A stretch of 64,000 bases of DNA from assembly GCA_012728015.1 (NCBI GenBank), contig JAAYFY010000037.1, forward strand, positions 124,001 through 188,000. The letters are read 5' to 3'. This stretch comes from Clostridiaceae bacterium (lineage in GTDB: Bacteria; Bacillota; Clostridia; DSM-8532). Made by a program: the position numbers and the translations under genes. How positions within the stretch are numbered: position 1 is the stretch's first letter; each line of letters starts with the position of its first letter. Under the pieces are notes generated by a model. It saw nothing but the letters and a program-made list of their open reading frames with translations. It was not told the DNA's origin and did not search any database. This document shows, one piece after another, positions 43,716 through 53,954 of this stretch.

Positions 43716-43758
43716 ACCCCGCTTGCAATCCGTGATTGCCCCGCGGGGTGGTTTTTTT
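43716..43758 (+). terminator. Intrinsic terminator after the Cys-rich gene
   Basis: ACCCCGC (43716-43722) pairs with GCGGGGT (43743-43749), with inner complementarity, then TTTTTTT (43752-43758). Confidence 0.8.
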
Positions 43759-43895
43759 AATGAATCACCGCGGGTGATGGCAGATACGGTATAATGTATA
43801 ATTGATGGCGGGGTTCTTTTTTTTTAAGAAAAGAACGATATAAATAATAAAGGATTATACCGCTTCTATTTGTTAAAGCTGAACAGGTACCAAGG

Positions 43896-45119
43896 ATGAG
43901 TATGGATCTTTCCATAGAGAGGAACGGCGAGTGCATGAGAAAGCTGACGACGGGGCTGATCCCCTTTGCGGTCATTCTGCTTGCATGGTTCACAGCTTCA
44001 AAGGCTGCGTCATTTAATGACGCCGTCAACTCGGTCATGCTTATCCTTCCCTTTGTGATAGCTGTTCTTGCCCTGTTCATGAGCATATGGTATAAAAACA
44101 GCCGGTTCTTCTTCCTTACGGTCTTTATGCTGATTTCCTACATCGTTCTTAAAATCGCTGCCGCAAAGGAAGCCATGCTGATGGAGGCAGTAACAGCGAT
44201 CAGTATATTGATCCCCATTAACCTGGTCTGGCTTGCGTTCATCAGCGAACGGGGAATCATCACCGGTTATGGGGCAAATAAAGCTATACTGATTGGCATA
44301 CAGCTTGCCTGGGTCCTGGTCAGCGTCCTCGGAAAGTCCGAAGATCCGGCCGCCGGCATGCTGAGCCCTGATCAGGCCATGAGCATCCCGGCCCCTGCCA
44401 TCATCCTCTATATACTTGCTATCGCCTTTCTGCTGATAAATTACATCTTGAAGGGCCAGTACATATTTGTGGTATTCATCTCAATTCTGATAACCACATA
44501 CATTTCCCTTCATTTTGCCCATAGACCTGTCATACTTGCCATATTTACGAATTCGGTGTTTATTATGGTCGTCTCGGCATTATTTGAGGTCTCGTATTCT
44601 CTGGCATTTTATGATACACTTACTGGAGTACTCTCCAGAAGGGCATTTGAGCAGGAACTGGATAAACTGGGGAAACAATACTGCATCGCCATGGTTGACA
44701 TTGACCATTTCAAGAGAGTCAACGATTTATACGGCCATGATATCGGGGATGAGGTACTGAAAATGGTGGCTTCAATCCTTAACAGGATATCATACAAGGC
44801 CAGGACTTTTCGTTACGGCGGCGAAGAGTTCGCCATCATCTTCCAGGGACAAAGGATATCCGACGTCATGACCGTACTTGAGCGTGTGAGAGCAGAGGTA
44901 GAGCAGCGTCCCTTCGTTATCAGGTCCGAAAACCGCCCGCAGGAGAAACCGGAGAATATAACAGGCTCCAGCAAAGGCAGGGGCCGGATAAATATTACTG
45001 TCAGCATTGGGGTCGCCCAGAAGACCGAGAGTCTGAAAACCCCGCCGGATGTGATCAAAAGAGCCGATGAGGCGCTGTACAGGGCCAAGAGCAGCGGGAG
45101 GAACCGTGTTTCAAAATAG
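43896..45119 (+). CDS. Membrane-bound diguanylate cyclase (GGDEF)
   Basis: 407 residues. About eight hydrophobic segments (residues 15-235) form a membrane sensor of unknown ligand. The C-terminal GGDEF domain (about 240-407) has the metal-binding MVDIDHFKRVND and the active-site RYGGEEF, so it should make cyclic di-GMP. The inhibitory I-site RxxD, expected 5 residues before GG, is SYKA instead, so product inhibition is probably lost. The start may be ATG 43896 or ATG 43935 (MRKLTTGLIPF). A TATAAT lies at 43790. Confidence 0.88.
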   Translation: MSMDLSIERNGECMRKLTTGLIPFAVILLAWFTASKAASFNDAVNSVMLILPFVIAVLALFMSIWYKNSRFFFLTVFMLISYIVLKIAAAKEAMLMEAVTAISILIPINLVWLAFISERGIITGYGANKAILIGIQLAWVLVSVLGKSEDPAAGMLSPDQAMSIPAPAIILYILAIAFLLINYILKGQYIFVVFISILITTYISLHFAHRPVILAIFTNSVFIMVVSALFEVSYSLAFYDTLTGVLSRRAFEQELDKLGKQYCIAMVDIDHFKRVNDLYGHDIGDEVLKMVASILNRISYKARTFRYGGEEFAIIFQGQRISDVMTVLERVRAEVEQRPFVIRSENRPQEKPENITGSSKGRGRINITVSIGVAQKTESLKTPPDVIKRADEALYRAKSSGRNRVSK

Positions 45120-45168
45120 GTTTTACAGGGTAAATCATAAAGAATGAAAAATCGAGGAAGTGACTGGC

Positions 45169-45495
45169 TTGTCTGAAGCAATTTTGAACCAAATCATTGA
45201 AGCTGAGCAGGAAGCTGCGCGAATCGAAGAGAACTCCAGGACAGAGGCCCGTGAACTTGTAGCCAAAGCCAGGCAGGAAGCCGCGGCCATCCTTGAAAAG
45301 GGAAGGGCCGAAGGTGAGGCCCAGAGAGCCGAAATACTGAAGAGCGCCCGCCAGGAGCTGGAGATGGAGGCAAAGGCCAGGGAAGAGGCTGTGGAAAAGG
45401 CAGCCCTTGAACTCTCGCGCGGCGCTGAACAAAAACTGGATTCGGCAGTTCAATTTATTCTGGGAAGGATTGTGGACTCAAGTGGCAGTCGTTAG
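45169..45495 (+). CDS. ntpF: V/A-type ATP synthase subunit H (NtpF-like stalk subunit)
   Basis: 108 residues, almost entirely heptad coiled coil rich in Glu, Ala and Arg (for example NQIIEAEQEAARIEENSRT). This is the small peripheral-stalk subunit that pairs with subunit E. The TTG at 45169 (LSEAILNQ) has GAGGAAG at good distance; GTG 45160 would be too close. First gene of the nine-gene operon; its end overlaps the subunit I gene by 14 bases. Confidence 0.82.
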   Translation: MSEAILNQIIEAEQEAARIEENSRTEARELVAKARQEAAAILEKGRAEGEAQRAEILKSARQELEMEAKAREEAVEKAALELSRGAEQKLDSAVQFILGRIVDSSGSR

Positions 45496-47461
45496 GATGA
45501 ACAAGATTACAATACTGGGACTTGGGAAGGAACGGACCCGGTTGATGGAATCACTGATGGCGGCAGGTGTGGTCCAGATCAGTGAGAGCACGGTTGATGA
45601 GGATACCCCGGGAATTGCCGCGCCAAAAAACCAATCTGATCTTGCCAGGCTGGACAGCATGCTAAGTGAAGTATCGGCCTCGCTGGATACTTTGAGGCGT
45701 TATGTCCCGGCAAAGAAACCCCTGTTTTCGGCAAGGAGGGTTATCAGCCGTGAAGAATTCCAATCGGTACTGGCATCCTCGGATGCCGTCATGGAAACGG
45801 TAAAGAAGATAAATGCCTGTGAAAGCCGTATCGCCGCGCTGAAGAGCGAGGAAAACCGCCAGCGTGTCCTTCTTGCGTCACTTGATGTATGGATGGATCT
45901 TGATTTTCCATTGGATATTAATAATACCCGGACCACGGCAATAGCCATGGGCACGCTTCCCCTGGGCGTTGATCCGGATGAACTGGAGAAGACGCTTGCC
46001 AATGAGGTTGGCGAAGCATCCCTGGTACGGTCGGGCAGCGACAGGAGCCTTCATTATATCCTGCTGGTCGTACATAAGGCAAGGGAGAAGGAGGCGCTTA
46101 CGCTTCTAAAGGATACAGGTTTCAACCGGATCGACTTCAAGGATATGCAGGGAACCCCGCGCCAGAACCGGGTAAGGATACTGAGGAACCTGGAAGAGCT
46201 GGCCAAAGAGCGTGAGGATTACGTGGGCAGGATCATCCAGATGGCGGACAGCAGGGAAAGGATTGAGACGCTGTATGATGCCGTCCTGATGGAGAGGGAA
46301 CGGGCTGAAGCCGCCGGAAAGCTGCTTGCCACACGCTCTGTATTTCTTTTAGAAGGGTGGCTTCCCGCCGATATTTCCGATAAGCTTAAAGACTGGCTTG
46401 AGAAGAACTTCCTGTGCTCGGTGCAGATTACAGAGCCGGGACCCGACGAAGAAACGCCGGTTCTGTTGCGGAACGGACCTGTTACAGAGTCCATCAAACC
46501 TGTTATTAACATGTATGGTGTGCCGAGCAGCAGAGAGACAGACCCCAGCGTGACCACCATGTTCTTCTTCATATTCTTCTTTGGGATGATTGTGGCCGAT
46601 GCTGGGTACGGCCTGATCCTGGCCCTCATCGGCGGGCTTGCCGTAAAGCTCTTCAGGATGGAGGAAGGCACAAAGCGTTTTATGAAGCTGGTTTTTTTCA
46701 GCGGCCTGGCCACCACCTTCTGGGGCATTATGTTCGGCGGATATTTCGGCATAGAAGCCCTGTCAAAGTATGCCCTGTGGTTCAGCCCCAGTGAGGAAGG
46801 CGCTACCGAGAAGCTGATGGCATACTGCCTGCTCTTCGGCGTTATTCACCTGTACACGGGGCATGCCATGAAGGCGTATAACCTGATACGGCACAAGCAA
46901 TACCTGGACGCGGTTATGGATGTCTTATTCCCGGTGATCATGTATACCGGGTTTGGCATGGCCATCCTGCCAAATGTGCCTGGAATTGACCCAAATGCGG
47001 CTGCGAAGATTTCATCCTACGGCGTATATGTCCTGCTGGCGGGCGTCATACTCACGGTCTCTTCTGCCGGGAGAAACAGCCGCAATGCTTTTGGAAAGAT
47101 TTTTGGCGGCCTTCCCAAGTTATACGACATCATCGGTTTTTTAGGCGATGTTCTTTCATATATGCGCCTGATGGCGCTGAGCCTTTCAGGAGGCATACTT
47201 GCCGGTCTGATCAACGGCATGGCCGGTGGAGGAAGCATCATATTCAGGCTCACCGGAGGCCTGGTACTGCTGGGTATCGGTCACGCTGTAAACTTTGCCA
47301 TGTCAATACTGGGCGGGTTTGTACATTCATGCCGCCTCCAGTACCTGGAATACTTCTCGAAGTTCCTTGAGGGTGGGGGAGAACCCTTCCATCCTTTCAG
47401 AGCAAAAACACGATATATTTTGGTCAAACAGGAGGATGAAGCACTATGGAAACAAATATGA
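45482..47461 (+). CDS. ntpI: V-type ATP synthase subunit I (a subunit)
   Basis: 659 residues. The soluble N-terminal half has coiled coils and binds the peripheral stalk. The C-terminal half has about eight transmembrane helices, beginning with DPSVTTMFFFIFFFGMIVAD. The helix DVLSYMRLMALSLSGGILAG carries the Arg that faces the rotor carboxylate. It forms the ion half-channels. GTG 45482 (MAVVRMNKITI) matches the family's usual N-terminus. Its end overlaps the K gene by 16 bases. Confidence 0.92.
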   Translation: MAVVRMNKITILGLGKERTRLMESLMAAGVVQISESTVDEDTPGIAAPKNQSDLARLDSMLSEVSASLDTLRRYVPAKKPLFSARRVISREEFQSVLASSDAVMETVKKINACESRIAALKSEENRQRVLLASLDVWMDLDFPLDINNTRTTAIAMGTLPLGVDPDELEKTLANEVGEASLVRSGSDRSLHYILLVVHKAREKEALTLLKDTGFNRIDFKDMQGTPRQNRVRILRNLEELAKEREDYVGRIIQMADSRERIETLYDAVLMERERAEAAGKLLATRSVFLLEGWLPADISDKLKDWLEKNFLCSVQITEPGPDEETPVLLRNGPVTESIKPVINMYGVPSSRETDPSVTTMFFFIFFFGMIVADAGYGLILALIGGLAVKLFRMEEGTKRFMKLVFFSGLATTFWGIMFGGYFGIEALSKYALWFSPSEEGATEKLMAYCLLFGVIHLYTGHAMKAYNLIRHKQYLDAVMDVLFPVIMYTGFGMAILPNVPGIDPNAAAKISSYGVYVLLAGVILTVSSAGRNSRNAFGKIFGGLPKLYDIIGFLGDVLSYMRLMALSLSGGILAGLINGMAGGGSIIFRLTGGLVLLGIGHAVNFAMSILGGFVHSCRLQYLEYFSKFLEGGGEPFHPFRAKTRYILVKQEDEALWKQI

Positions 47462-47922
47462 CCCTGTTCTTTTCCCCGACTGCATATGCCTTGCTGGGCG
47501 CGGCAATCGCCTTTTTCGTCGCGGCGCTTGGTTCTTCCAAAGGTGTGGGTATCGCCGGTCAGGCAGCAGCAGGCCTGGTAGCAGAAGATCCGGGCAAGTT
47601 CGTCTACTCCATGATCTTGCAGGCCCTTCCAAGCACACAGGCAATTTATGGCCTGGTTATCGCCATATTGATACTTGGCAGGGTTACACCGGGCATTACC
47701 CTTGAGCAGGCAACCATGCTGTTCATGGCAGGCCTCCCCGTCGGGTTTGTTGGTTTTCTTTCGGGTGTTTATCAGGGCAAGGTGGCTGCCGCTGGCATCA
47801 ACCTTATAGCAAAGCGTCCGGAATCGTTCGGCCATGCCATGATTTTCGCCATCAACGTCGAACTGTTCGCCATCTTCAGCTTTGCGGCATCCTTCTTCAT
47901 TCTCGGGAAAGTGCCGGCATAA
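47446..47922 (+). CDS. ntpK: V-type ATPase rotor subunit K, predicted Na+-specific
   Basis: 158 residues: four transmembrane helices, i.e. two fused c-type hairpins. The Na+ ligands described for Enterococcus hirae NtpK are all present at the very same residue numbers: Leu61, Thr64 and Gln65 (LPSTQAIYG), Gln110 (YQGKVAAAG) and Glu139 (NVELFAIF). The first hairpin has Gln instead of a carboxylate, as in NtpK. I infer a Na+-translocating rotor ring. Start ATG 47446 inside the end of the I gene. Confidence 0.93.
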   Translation: METNMTLFFSPTAYALLGAAIAFFVAALGSSKGVGIAGQAAAGLVAEDPGKFVYSMILQALPSTQAIYGLVIAILILGRVTPGITLEQATMLFMAGLPVGFVGFLSGVYQGKVAAAGINLIAKRPESFGHAMIFAINVELFAIFSFAASFFILGKVPA

Positions 47923-48014
47923 GCTGCGGCCGCGGGAATGCGCCGGCCGGAAAACCGGCGGATTCAATCAGACGCCTGGAAAATGGACTGGGCAGTTGAC
48001 AAAGGGGAATTCAG

Positions 48015-48617
48015 ATGACTGGAATCGACAGGATAAAAACCAAAATCCTTGATGACGCGAAGGAAATCGCCGAAGAGAACCTTAACAGGGCGAGGCAGGA
48101 AGCTGAAAGAATTATTGCCGAGGCGCGGGGAAAAGCCCGTGAGGAAGCTGGAAAGGCCAGGCAGGCCGCCAAGGCTGAAGCCGCGAATCTGAAAAAAACA
48201 ATGGACGCGGTATCCAGCCTGGAAGAAAGAAAACGCATGCTCAAGGTCCGGCAGGACATGGTAGACGCGGCATTCAGGGCCGCCTTTGAAAGAACTCTTA
48301 AACTACCGGCCGAAGAGTATGGCAGCTTTATCAGGCGTTTCATCCTTGAATCGGTCCGTGATGGAGAGGGTGAGATCCTTTTCAATGAAGCCGACAGGTC
48401 AAGGCTGGGAGAGAAGTACGTGGAGGAAATAAACCGGACCCTCAAAGCGGAAGGCAAAACCTCGGTATTAAGGCTTTCCGGGCATACAATCCCCAACCGG
48501 GGCGGGTTTGTATTGAGATACGGGGAGATGGAGATCAACTGCACCCTTGAAATCATTTTCAGTCTGTTAAGGCCGCGGTTGGAGGCCGAGGTCGCTTCGA
48601 TCCTGTTCGAAGCGTGA
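48015..48617 (+). CDS. ntpE: V-type ATP synthase subunit E
   Basis: 200 residues. A long N-terminal coiled coil (NRARQEAERIIAEARGKARE, to about residue 80) and a globular C-terminal domain (GGFVLRYGEMEINCTLE) match the peripheral-stalk subunit E that binds the A3B3 head. AAGGGG precedes ATG 48015. Sits between K and C as in the E. hirae order. Confidence 0.9.
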   Translation: MTGIDRIKTKILDDAKEIAEENLNRARQEAERIIAEARGKAREEAGKARQAAKAEAANLKKTMDAVSSLEERKRMLKVRQDMVDAAFRAAFERTLKLPAEEYGSFIRRFILESVRDGEGEILFNEADRSRLGEKYVEEINRTLKAEGKTSVLRLSGHTIPNRGGFVLRYGEMEINCTLEIIFSLLRPRLEAEVASILFEA

Positions 48618-48640
48618 ACCACATTGATAAGGAGCAAGGT

Positions 48641-49654
48641 ATGGCACGGATTTTGGATGAGGACTACGCATATGCCACGGCGCGGATACGCGCCCTGGAG
48701 AATAAACTGATCACTCCCCAGCAATACCAGCGGATGCTGGATGCGGCAAGCGCTGAGGACATCGTGAAGATGTTGGTGGAGCTGGGATATGGAGCGGGAG
48801 ATACTGATACATCCCAGCCGGCTGTCCGTACATCGGAGAAGCTGCTTTCGGATGAGATGAAGAAGGCCTATGCCCTGGTGAGGAATTTGGTACCCCACCC
48901 TGAGGTGATCAGCCTGTTCATGCGCCGAAACGATTACCTCAACGCAAAACTGATACTGAAAGCCAGTTTTCTGGGCAGCGGCGATCCCGGGGTTTATGCC
49001 GGTTCGGGCACCGTTGATCCTGCCGAACTTCACGGCATGATCCGGGACAGAAATCTTTCAGAGCTTCCCGGGGTTTTCGGAAAGGCCATCCTGGAATGCA
49101 TTGATTCATACAGCCGTTCCGGAGATCCGCAAATGGTTGACTTCATCCTTGACAGGGCAATGTATGAAAACATGGAGCAGGACGCGGAAGAGATCAGTGT
49201 TCCTTATATCAGCGAACTTGTGGGATTACTCCATGACCAGGCAAACATCAGGATTTTTATTCGCGCGAAGCTGCTTAATAAGTCCAGGGATTTTCTGCAG
49301 CGGGCTCTTCTTGAGGGAAGCAGGGTACAGAAAAGGTTCTACCTGGACCTTTCCGACAAGCCGCTGGACCAGTTTTTTGAAGCAATGCGTTTTACCGCCC
49401 TGTCGGATCTTGCCTTAATGCTGTCGGAGGTATTCAAAAACCGGGACGGGGTCACCGGCATGGAAAAAATCCTGGACGAGCACTTTATCAACTTTATAAA
49501 CAGGACAAGATACATGGCCATGGGTGTAGAGCCTGTTATTGCCTGGCTGTTTTACAGAGAAGCGGAGATCAGGAATGTCAGGCTTATACTCACCAGCAAG
49601 ATCAATGGCATTCCCAATAATATTATTGGAGAGAGGCTGAGGGCATATGCGTAA
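48641..49654 (+). CDS. ntpC: V-type ATP synthase subunit C (d-type)
   Basis: 337 residues, helical. ATARIRALENKLITPQQYQR at the N-terminus and EAEIRNVRLILTSKINGIP near the C-terminus are typical of the funnel-shaped subunit that couples the central shaft to the rotor ring. ATG 48641 follows AAGGAG; GTG 48614 would overlap the E gene and lacks a site. Ends in an 8-base overlap with the next gene. Confidence 0.9.
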   Translation: MARILDEDYAYATARIRALENKLITPQQYQRMLDAASAEDIVKMLVELGYGAGDTDTSQPAVRTSEKLLSDEMKKAYALVRNLVPHPEVISLFMRRNDYLNAKLILKASFLGSGDPGVYAGSGTVDPAELHGMIRDRNLSELPGVFGKAILECIDSYSRSGDPQMVDFILDRAMYENMEQDAEEISVPYISELVGLLHDQANIRIFIRAKLLNKSRDFLQRALLEGSRVQKRFYLDLSDKPLDQFFEAMRFTALSDLALMLSEVFKNRDGVTGMEKILDEHFINFINRTRYMAMGVEPVIAWLFYREAEIRNVRLILTSKINGIPNNIIGERLRAYA

Positions 49655-49964
49655 GGTTGGAGTGATGGGAGAAAGGGACAGCGTTTTGGGGTTCAAGGCT
49701 GTAGGGTTTGATGTATATCCGGTGGTATCCCGCGAAGAAGCTTCCGAAAGACTGACCCAACTGGCCGATGATGGATATGCCGTGATATATGTAACAGAAC
49801 AGATCGCGTCAATGATAGCTGAGGATATCGAGCGTTACCGGTTCAGCCGTTTCCCGGCAATCGTGCCCATTCCCGGAAGCTCGGGCTCTTTGGGAATCGG
49901 TATGAATTCGGTCAAAAAGAGTGTGGAAAAGGCTGTCGGCGCGGATATCCTTTTCAACCATTAA
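49647..49964 (+). CDS. ntpG: V-type ATP synthase subunit F (NtpG-like)
   Basis: 105 residues. KVGVMGERDSVLGFKAVGF at the N-terminus and VIYVTEQIA in the middle identify the small central-stalk subunit that binds subunit D. Short Rossmann-like fold, no catalytic role. Overlaps the end of the C subunit gene. Confidence 0.9.
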   Translation: MRKVGVMGERDSVLGFKAVGFDVYPVVSREEASERLTQLADDGYAVIYVTEQIASMIAEDIERYRFSRFPAIVPIPGSSGSLGIGMNSVKKSVEKAVGADILFNH

Positions 49965-50050
49965 TAACTGTGGTATTCGCCGGACAGCAGCCGGGCAGAT
50001 GGTCCCTGGCACCGGCAAGGGACGAAAGGTATTGAAAGCGAGGGATAGCA

Positions 50051-51829
50051 TTGAGCGAGGGCAGAATAGTGAAGGTTTCAGGGCCGCTGGTAATAGCAGA
50101 GGGCATGCGGGACTGCAATATGTTCGATGTGGTGCGTGTCGGAAATGAGAATCTTATCGGCGAGATCCTGGAAATTCATGAAGACAGGGCTTCCATCCAG
50201 GTTTACGAGGAAACATCGGGCCTGGGACCCGGTGCTCCCGTGGTTTCCACCATGGCGCCTCTCAGTGTGGAATTGGGCCCGGGCCTTATTGAAAATCTCT
50301 TTGACGGTATTCAAAGGCCTCTTGAGGCGATGAGGCAGAAAACCGGGGGCAATATCACGAGGGGTATTTCCATTCAGGCGCTGGACCGGGACAGGAAGTG
50401 GCACTTCGAACCCCGGGCAAAGGCAGGAGACCATGTGAAGGCCGGCGACATTATCGGTGTTGTCTGGGAGAACGAGGTGTTCGAGCACAGGATCATGGTC
50501 CCCATTGGGATAGAAGGCACCCTGATCGATATATTTGAAAGCGAGTATACCGTCGAGGAAACAGTAGCCCGCGTTGAAACAAAGACCGGATCAGGAACCA
50601 GGGTCCTTGACCTCACCATGATGCAGAAATGGCCGGTGCGCCAGGGACGTCCATTTAAGGAAAAGCTGGCTCCCGACGAACCCCTGATAACCGGGCAGCG
50701 CATTATCGATACCCTCTTCCCCATAGCCCTGGGCGGCGTTGCCGCGATACCCGGTCCCTTCGGGAGCGGAAAGACCGTTGTGCAGCACCAGCTCGCAAAA
50801 TGGGCCGATGCTGACATAGTGGTCTATATCGGCTGCGGTGAGCGCGGTAACGAGATGACCGATGTTCTGATGGAGTTCCCGGAGCTTAAGGACCCCCGGA
50901 CTGGCAAATCCCTCATGAAGAGGACGGTCCTCATAGCCAATACCTCGGACATGCCGGTTGCCGCCCGTGAGGCGTCCATCTACACGGGTATTACCATAGC
51001 CGAGTATTTCAGGGATATGGGATATAGTGTTGCCTTGATGGCCGACTCAACCTCACGCTGGGCGGAAGCCCTCCGCGAGATGTCGGGACGCCTGGAGGAA
51101 ATGCCCGGTGAGGAAGGCTATCCGGCATACCTTTCCACCCGCCTGGCCCAATTCTATGAAAGGGCAGGAAAAGTAAAGGCATTATGTTCCGGGGAGCGTA
51201 TAGGCTCACTGAGTGCCATCGGCGCGGTTTCCCCGCCGGGCGGCGATCTTTCGGAGCCTGTCGCCCAGGCAACCCTGAGAATTGTAAAGGTCTTCTGGGG
51301 ACTTGACTACAACCTGTCTTACAGGAGGCATTTCCCAGCTATCAACTGGCTTATCAGCTACTCCCTCTATGAAGAAAAGTTGAGGGATTGGTACACAGAA
51401 AATGTATCCAGGGATTGGGTGAAGCTTACCGGCGATATGATGCGCATCCTGCAGGAGGAAGCGGAGCTCCAGGAAATTGTCCAGCTTGTGGGCGTGGATG
51501 CCCTTTCGCCCATGGACAGGGTAACCCTTGAGGCTGCCAGGTCCATAAGGGAGGACTATCTGCAACAGGATGCCTTCAACGAGATCGATACATATTCAAA
51601 TTTGAACAAGCAGTACCGCATGCTAAGACTGATCATGAGCTTCTATTACAAGGCTCAGGACGCGGTCAGGGCTGGCGCGGAAATTGATGATATATTCAGC
51701 ATTCCCGTCAGGGAGAGGATAGGCAGGGCCAAATTCGTTCCTGAAGACAAGGTCAGCCAGGTTTACGACGAGATGGAGAAGGACCTGGATGCCCAGATGG
51801 ATGCGCTTACGGCAAAGGAGGATAGCTGA
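50051..51829 (+). CDS. ntpA: V-type ATP synthase catalytic subunit A
   Basis: 592 residues. Catalytic ATPase subunit. The P-loop GPFGSGKT is at 235-242, and the non-homologous insert typical of V/A-type A subunits lies at about 110-190. [20 protein letters not shown] and [19 protein letters not shown] are canonical active-site segments. TTG 50051 ([12 protein letters not shown]) follows GAGGG. It alternates with subunit B in the head. Confidence 0.96.
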   Translation: MSEGRIVKVSGPLVIAEGMRDCNMFDVVRVGNENLIGEILEIHEDRASIQVYEETSGLGPGAPVVSTMAPLSVELGPGLIENLFDGIQRPLEAMRQKTGGNITRGISIQALDRDRKWHFEPRAKAGDHVKAGDIIGVVWENEVFEHRIMVPIGIEGTLIDIFESEYTVEETVARVETKTGSGTRVLDLTMMQKWPVRQGRPFKEKLAPDEPLITGQRIIDTLFPIALGGVAAIPGPFGSGKTVVQHQLAKWADADIVVYIGCGERGNEMTDVLMEFPELKDPRTGKSLMKRTVLIANTSDMPVAAREASIYTGITIAEYFRDMGYSVALMADSTSRWAEALREMSGRLEEMPGEEGYPAYLSTRLAQFYERAGKVKALCSGERIGSLSAIGAVSPPGGDLSEPVAQATLRIVKVFWGLDYNLSYRRHFPAINWLISYSLYEEKLRDWYTENVSRDWVKLTGDMMRILQEEAELQEIVQLVGVDALSPMDRVTLEAARSIREDYLQQDAFNEIDTYSNLNKQYRMLRLIMSFYYKAQDAVRAGAEIDDIFSIPVRERIGRAKFVPEDKVSQVYDEMEKDLDAQMDALTAKEDS

Positions 51830-51830
51830 T

Positions 51831-53228
51831 ATGCTTAGAGAATATCGTTCCATTGCGGAGGTTGCCGGCCCCCTGATGCTGGTAAGAAATGTTGAGGGCG
51901 TCACCTACAACGAACTGGGGGAAATAGAACTGGCAAACGGGGAGATCAGGCGCTGCAGGGTGCTGGAAGTGGACGGCAGCAATGCGCTGGTCCAACTTTT
52001 TGAGAGCGCTGCCGGCATCAATGTGGCCACCAGCAAGGTGCGCTTTTTGGGCAGGAACCTTGAGCTTCCGGTATCCCCTGATATCCTGGGACGCGTTTTT
52101 GACGGGCTGGGCAATCCCATTGACGGCGGTCCTCCGATTATTCCCGAAAAGAGGCTTGACATCAATGGCCTGCCCATGAACCCGGCAGCCCGTGACTATC
52201 CCAATGAGTTCATCCAGACAGGCGTTTCGGCCATAGACGGCCTGAACACCCTGGTAAGGGGCCAGAAGCTGCCCATATTCTCGGGATCGGGGCTTCCCCA
52301 TGCCCAGCTGGCAGCCCAGATCGCTCGCCAGGCCAGGGTTTTGGGTGCCGATGAAAAATTTGCCGTTGTCTTTGCTGCAGTGGGCATAACCTTTGAGGAG
52401 GCCGACTTTTTCATCACTGACTTCAGAAAGACCGGTGCCATCGACCGCGCGGTCCTGTTCATGAACCTGGCCAACGACCCGGCCGTGGAACGCATCGCAA
52501 CGCCGAGAATGGCCCTTACGGCCGCCGAGTATCTGGCCTTTGACCTTGATATGCATGTGCTGGTGATCATCACCGACATCACCAACTACGCCGAGGCCCT
52601 GCGTGAGGTGTCGGCTGCCCGAAAGGAAGTGCCTGGACGCCGGGGGTATCCGGGCTATCTTTACACCGACCTGGCAACCCTTTACGAGAGGGCAGGCCGG
52701 AAGCGGGGCAAGACGGGCTCCATCACCCTTATTCCCATCCTGACCATGCCTGAGGACGACAAGACCCATCCTATTCCCGACCTTACCGGGTACATAACCG
52801 AGGGTCAGATCATCCTCAGCCGTGAACTGCATAAAAAGGGTACTACCCCGCCCATCGACGTCCTTCCGTCCCTGTCCCGCCTGAAGGATAAGGGCATCGG
52901 AGCCGGAAGAACCCGGGAGGATCATGCCAACACCATGAACCAGCTGTTTGCCGCGTATGCCCGCGGTAAGGAGTGTAAAGAACTGGCCTCCATCCTGGGT
53001 GAAGCCGCCCTGACCGACGTTGATAAACTATACGCGAAGTTTGCTGATGAATTTGAGAAGCGGTACGTTTCACAAGGATATAACACCGACAGGTCCATCA
53101 TCGAAACCCTGGACCTTGGATGGGAACTTCTCGACATCCTTCCTGTTTCAGAGCTGAAGCGCATAAAGACCGAATATATCAAGAAGTATCATCCCAGGAA
53201 GGATGAGTTGCAGGATATGGAGTGGTAG
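51831..53228 (+). CDS. ntpB: V-type ATP synthase subunit B
   Basis: 465 residues. Nucleotide-binding but non-catalytic: the P-loop is degenerate ([12 protein letters not shown]). [18 protein letters not shown] and the Arg-finger region match the B subunit. The ATG at 51831 ([14 protein letters not shown]) follows AAAGGAGG and lies one base after the A stop, so A and B are coupled for equal output. Confidence 0.95.
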   Translation: MLREYRSIAEVAGPLMLVRNVEGVTYNELGEIELANGEIRRCRVLEVDGSNALVQLFESAAGINVATSKVRFLGRNLELPVSPDILGRVFDGLGNPIDGGPPIIPEKRLDINGLPMNPAARDYPNEFIQTGVSAIDGLNTLVRGQKLPIFSGSGLPHAQLAAQIARQARVLGADEKFAVVFAAVGITFEEADFFITDFRKTGAIDRAVLFMNLANDPAVERIATPRMALTAAEYLAFDLDMHVLVIITDITNYAEALREVSAARKEVPGRRGYPGYLYTDLATLYERAGRKRGKTGSITLIPILTMPEDDKTHPIPDLTGYITEGQIILSRELHKKGTTPPIDVLPSLSRLKDKGIGAGRTREDHANTMNQLFAAYARGKECKELASILGEAALTDVDKLYAKFADEFEKRYVSQGYNTDRSIIETLDLGWELLDILPVSELKRIKTEYIKKYHPRKDELQDMEW

Positions 53229-53232
53229 GCAA

Positions 53233-53898
53233 ATGGCCAGACTTAATGTGAATCCCACCCGTATGGTGCTTACGGGTCTGAAAAGAAGGCTAAGAACCGC
53301 CAGGCGCGGACATAAGCTCTTAAAGGACAAGCGGGACGAGCTTATGAAGAAGTTCCTGGAGATTGTCCGGGAGAACCGGAAGGAACGGGAGATAGTTGAA
53401 AAGCTATTGATGGATGTACATTCCCGGTTCATAATGGCCCGCGCGCTGATGAGCAGCGAGATGCTGGAAGAAGCCCTCATGTTCCCCAAGCGGAAGGTAT
53501 CGCTGGGAACCTCGACACGGAACATCATGAGCGTGCATGTTCCGGTGCTTGAGTTCACCACTGAGGAAGCCGGGGAGGGGGACATCTTTCCCTATGGATT
53601 CGCCAATACGTCGGGCGAACTGGACGGGGCCATCCAGGCCCTGTCGGAAGTGCTGCCCCACATGCTCAGGCTGGCGGAACTTGAGAAGTCCGCCCAGCTT
53701 CTGTCCGATGAAATAGAGAAGACCAGGCGCCGTGTCAATGCCCTGGAATATGTGCTGATACCCAACCTCGAAGAAACCATCAGGTATATTGTCATGAAGC
53801 TTGACGAGAATGAGCGGGGCAACCTGACGCGGCTGATGAAGGTCAAGGATATGATGCTGGAACAGGCCCATCATTACAAGGAAAGATATAACAACTGA
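53233..53898 (+). CDS. ntpD: V-type ATP synthase subunit D
   Basis: 221 residues. Two long helices, at the N-terminus (NPTRMVLTGLKRRLRTARRG) and the C-terminus (NALEYVLIPNLEETIRYI), form the rotating central shaft, like gamma of F-type enzymes. ATG 53233 lies 4 bases after the B stop, with GGAGTGG upstream. Last gene of the operon; a terminator follows. Confidence 0.94.
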   Translation: MARLNVNPTRMVLTGLKRRLRTARRGHKLLKDKRDELMKKFLEIVRENRKEREIVEKLLMDVHSRFIMARALMSSEMLEEALMFPKRKVSLGTSTRNIMSVHVPVLEFTTEEAGEGDIFPYGFANTSGELDGAIQALSEVLPHMLRLAELEKSAQLLSDEIEKTRRRVNALEYVLIPNLEETIRYIVMKLDENERGNLTRLMKVKDMMLEQAHHYKERYNN

Positions 53899-53900
53899 TA

Positions 53901-53936
53901 AAGCCCCGGATGCCATGACGGCGTTCCGGGGCTTTT
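53901..53936. terminator. Bidirectional terminator between ntpD and the deoR-type gene
   Basis: AAGCCCCGGA (53901-53910) pairs perfectly with TCCGGGGCTT (53925-53934), with T-runs on both strands. It serves the convergent V-ATPase operon and regulator gene. Confidence 0.88.
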
Positions 53937-53954
53937 GGCTAATATATTATTTCT

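Noticed and set aside
48011-49033. Antisense open frame of 340 residues opposite subunits E and C
   Set aside because: It spans two real genes and a low-complexity Ser/Arg tail that arises from the antisense of a coiled coil.
51807-52925. Antisense open frame of 372 residues opposite the V-ATPase B gene
   Set aside because: A shadow of a highly conserved gene with biased codon use; the protein shows no recognisable motif.
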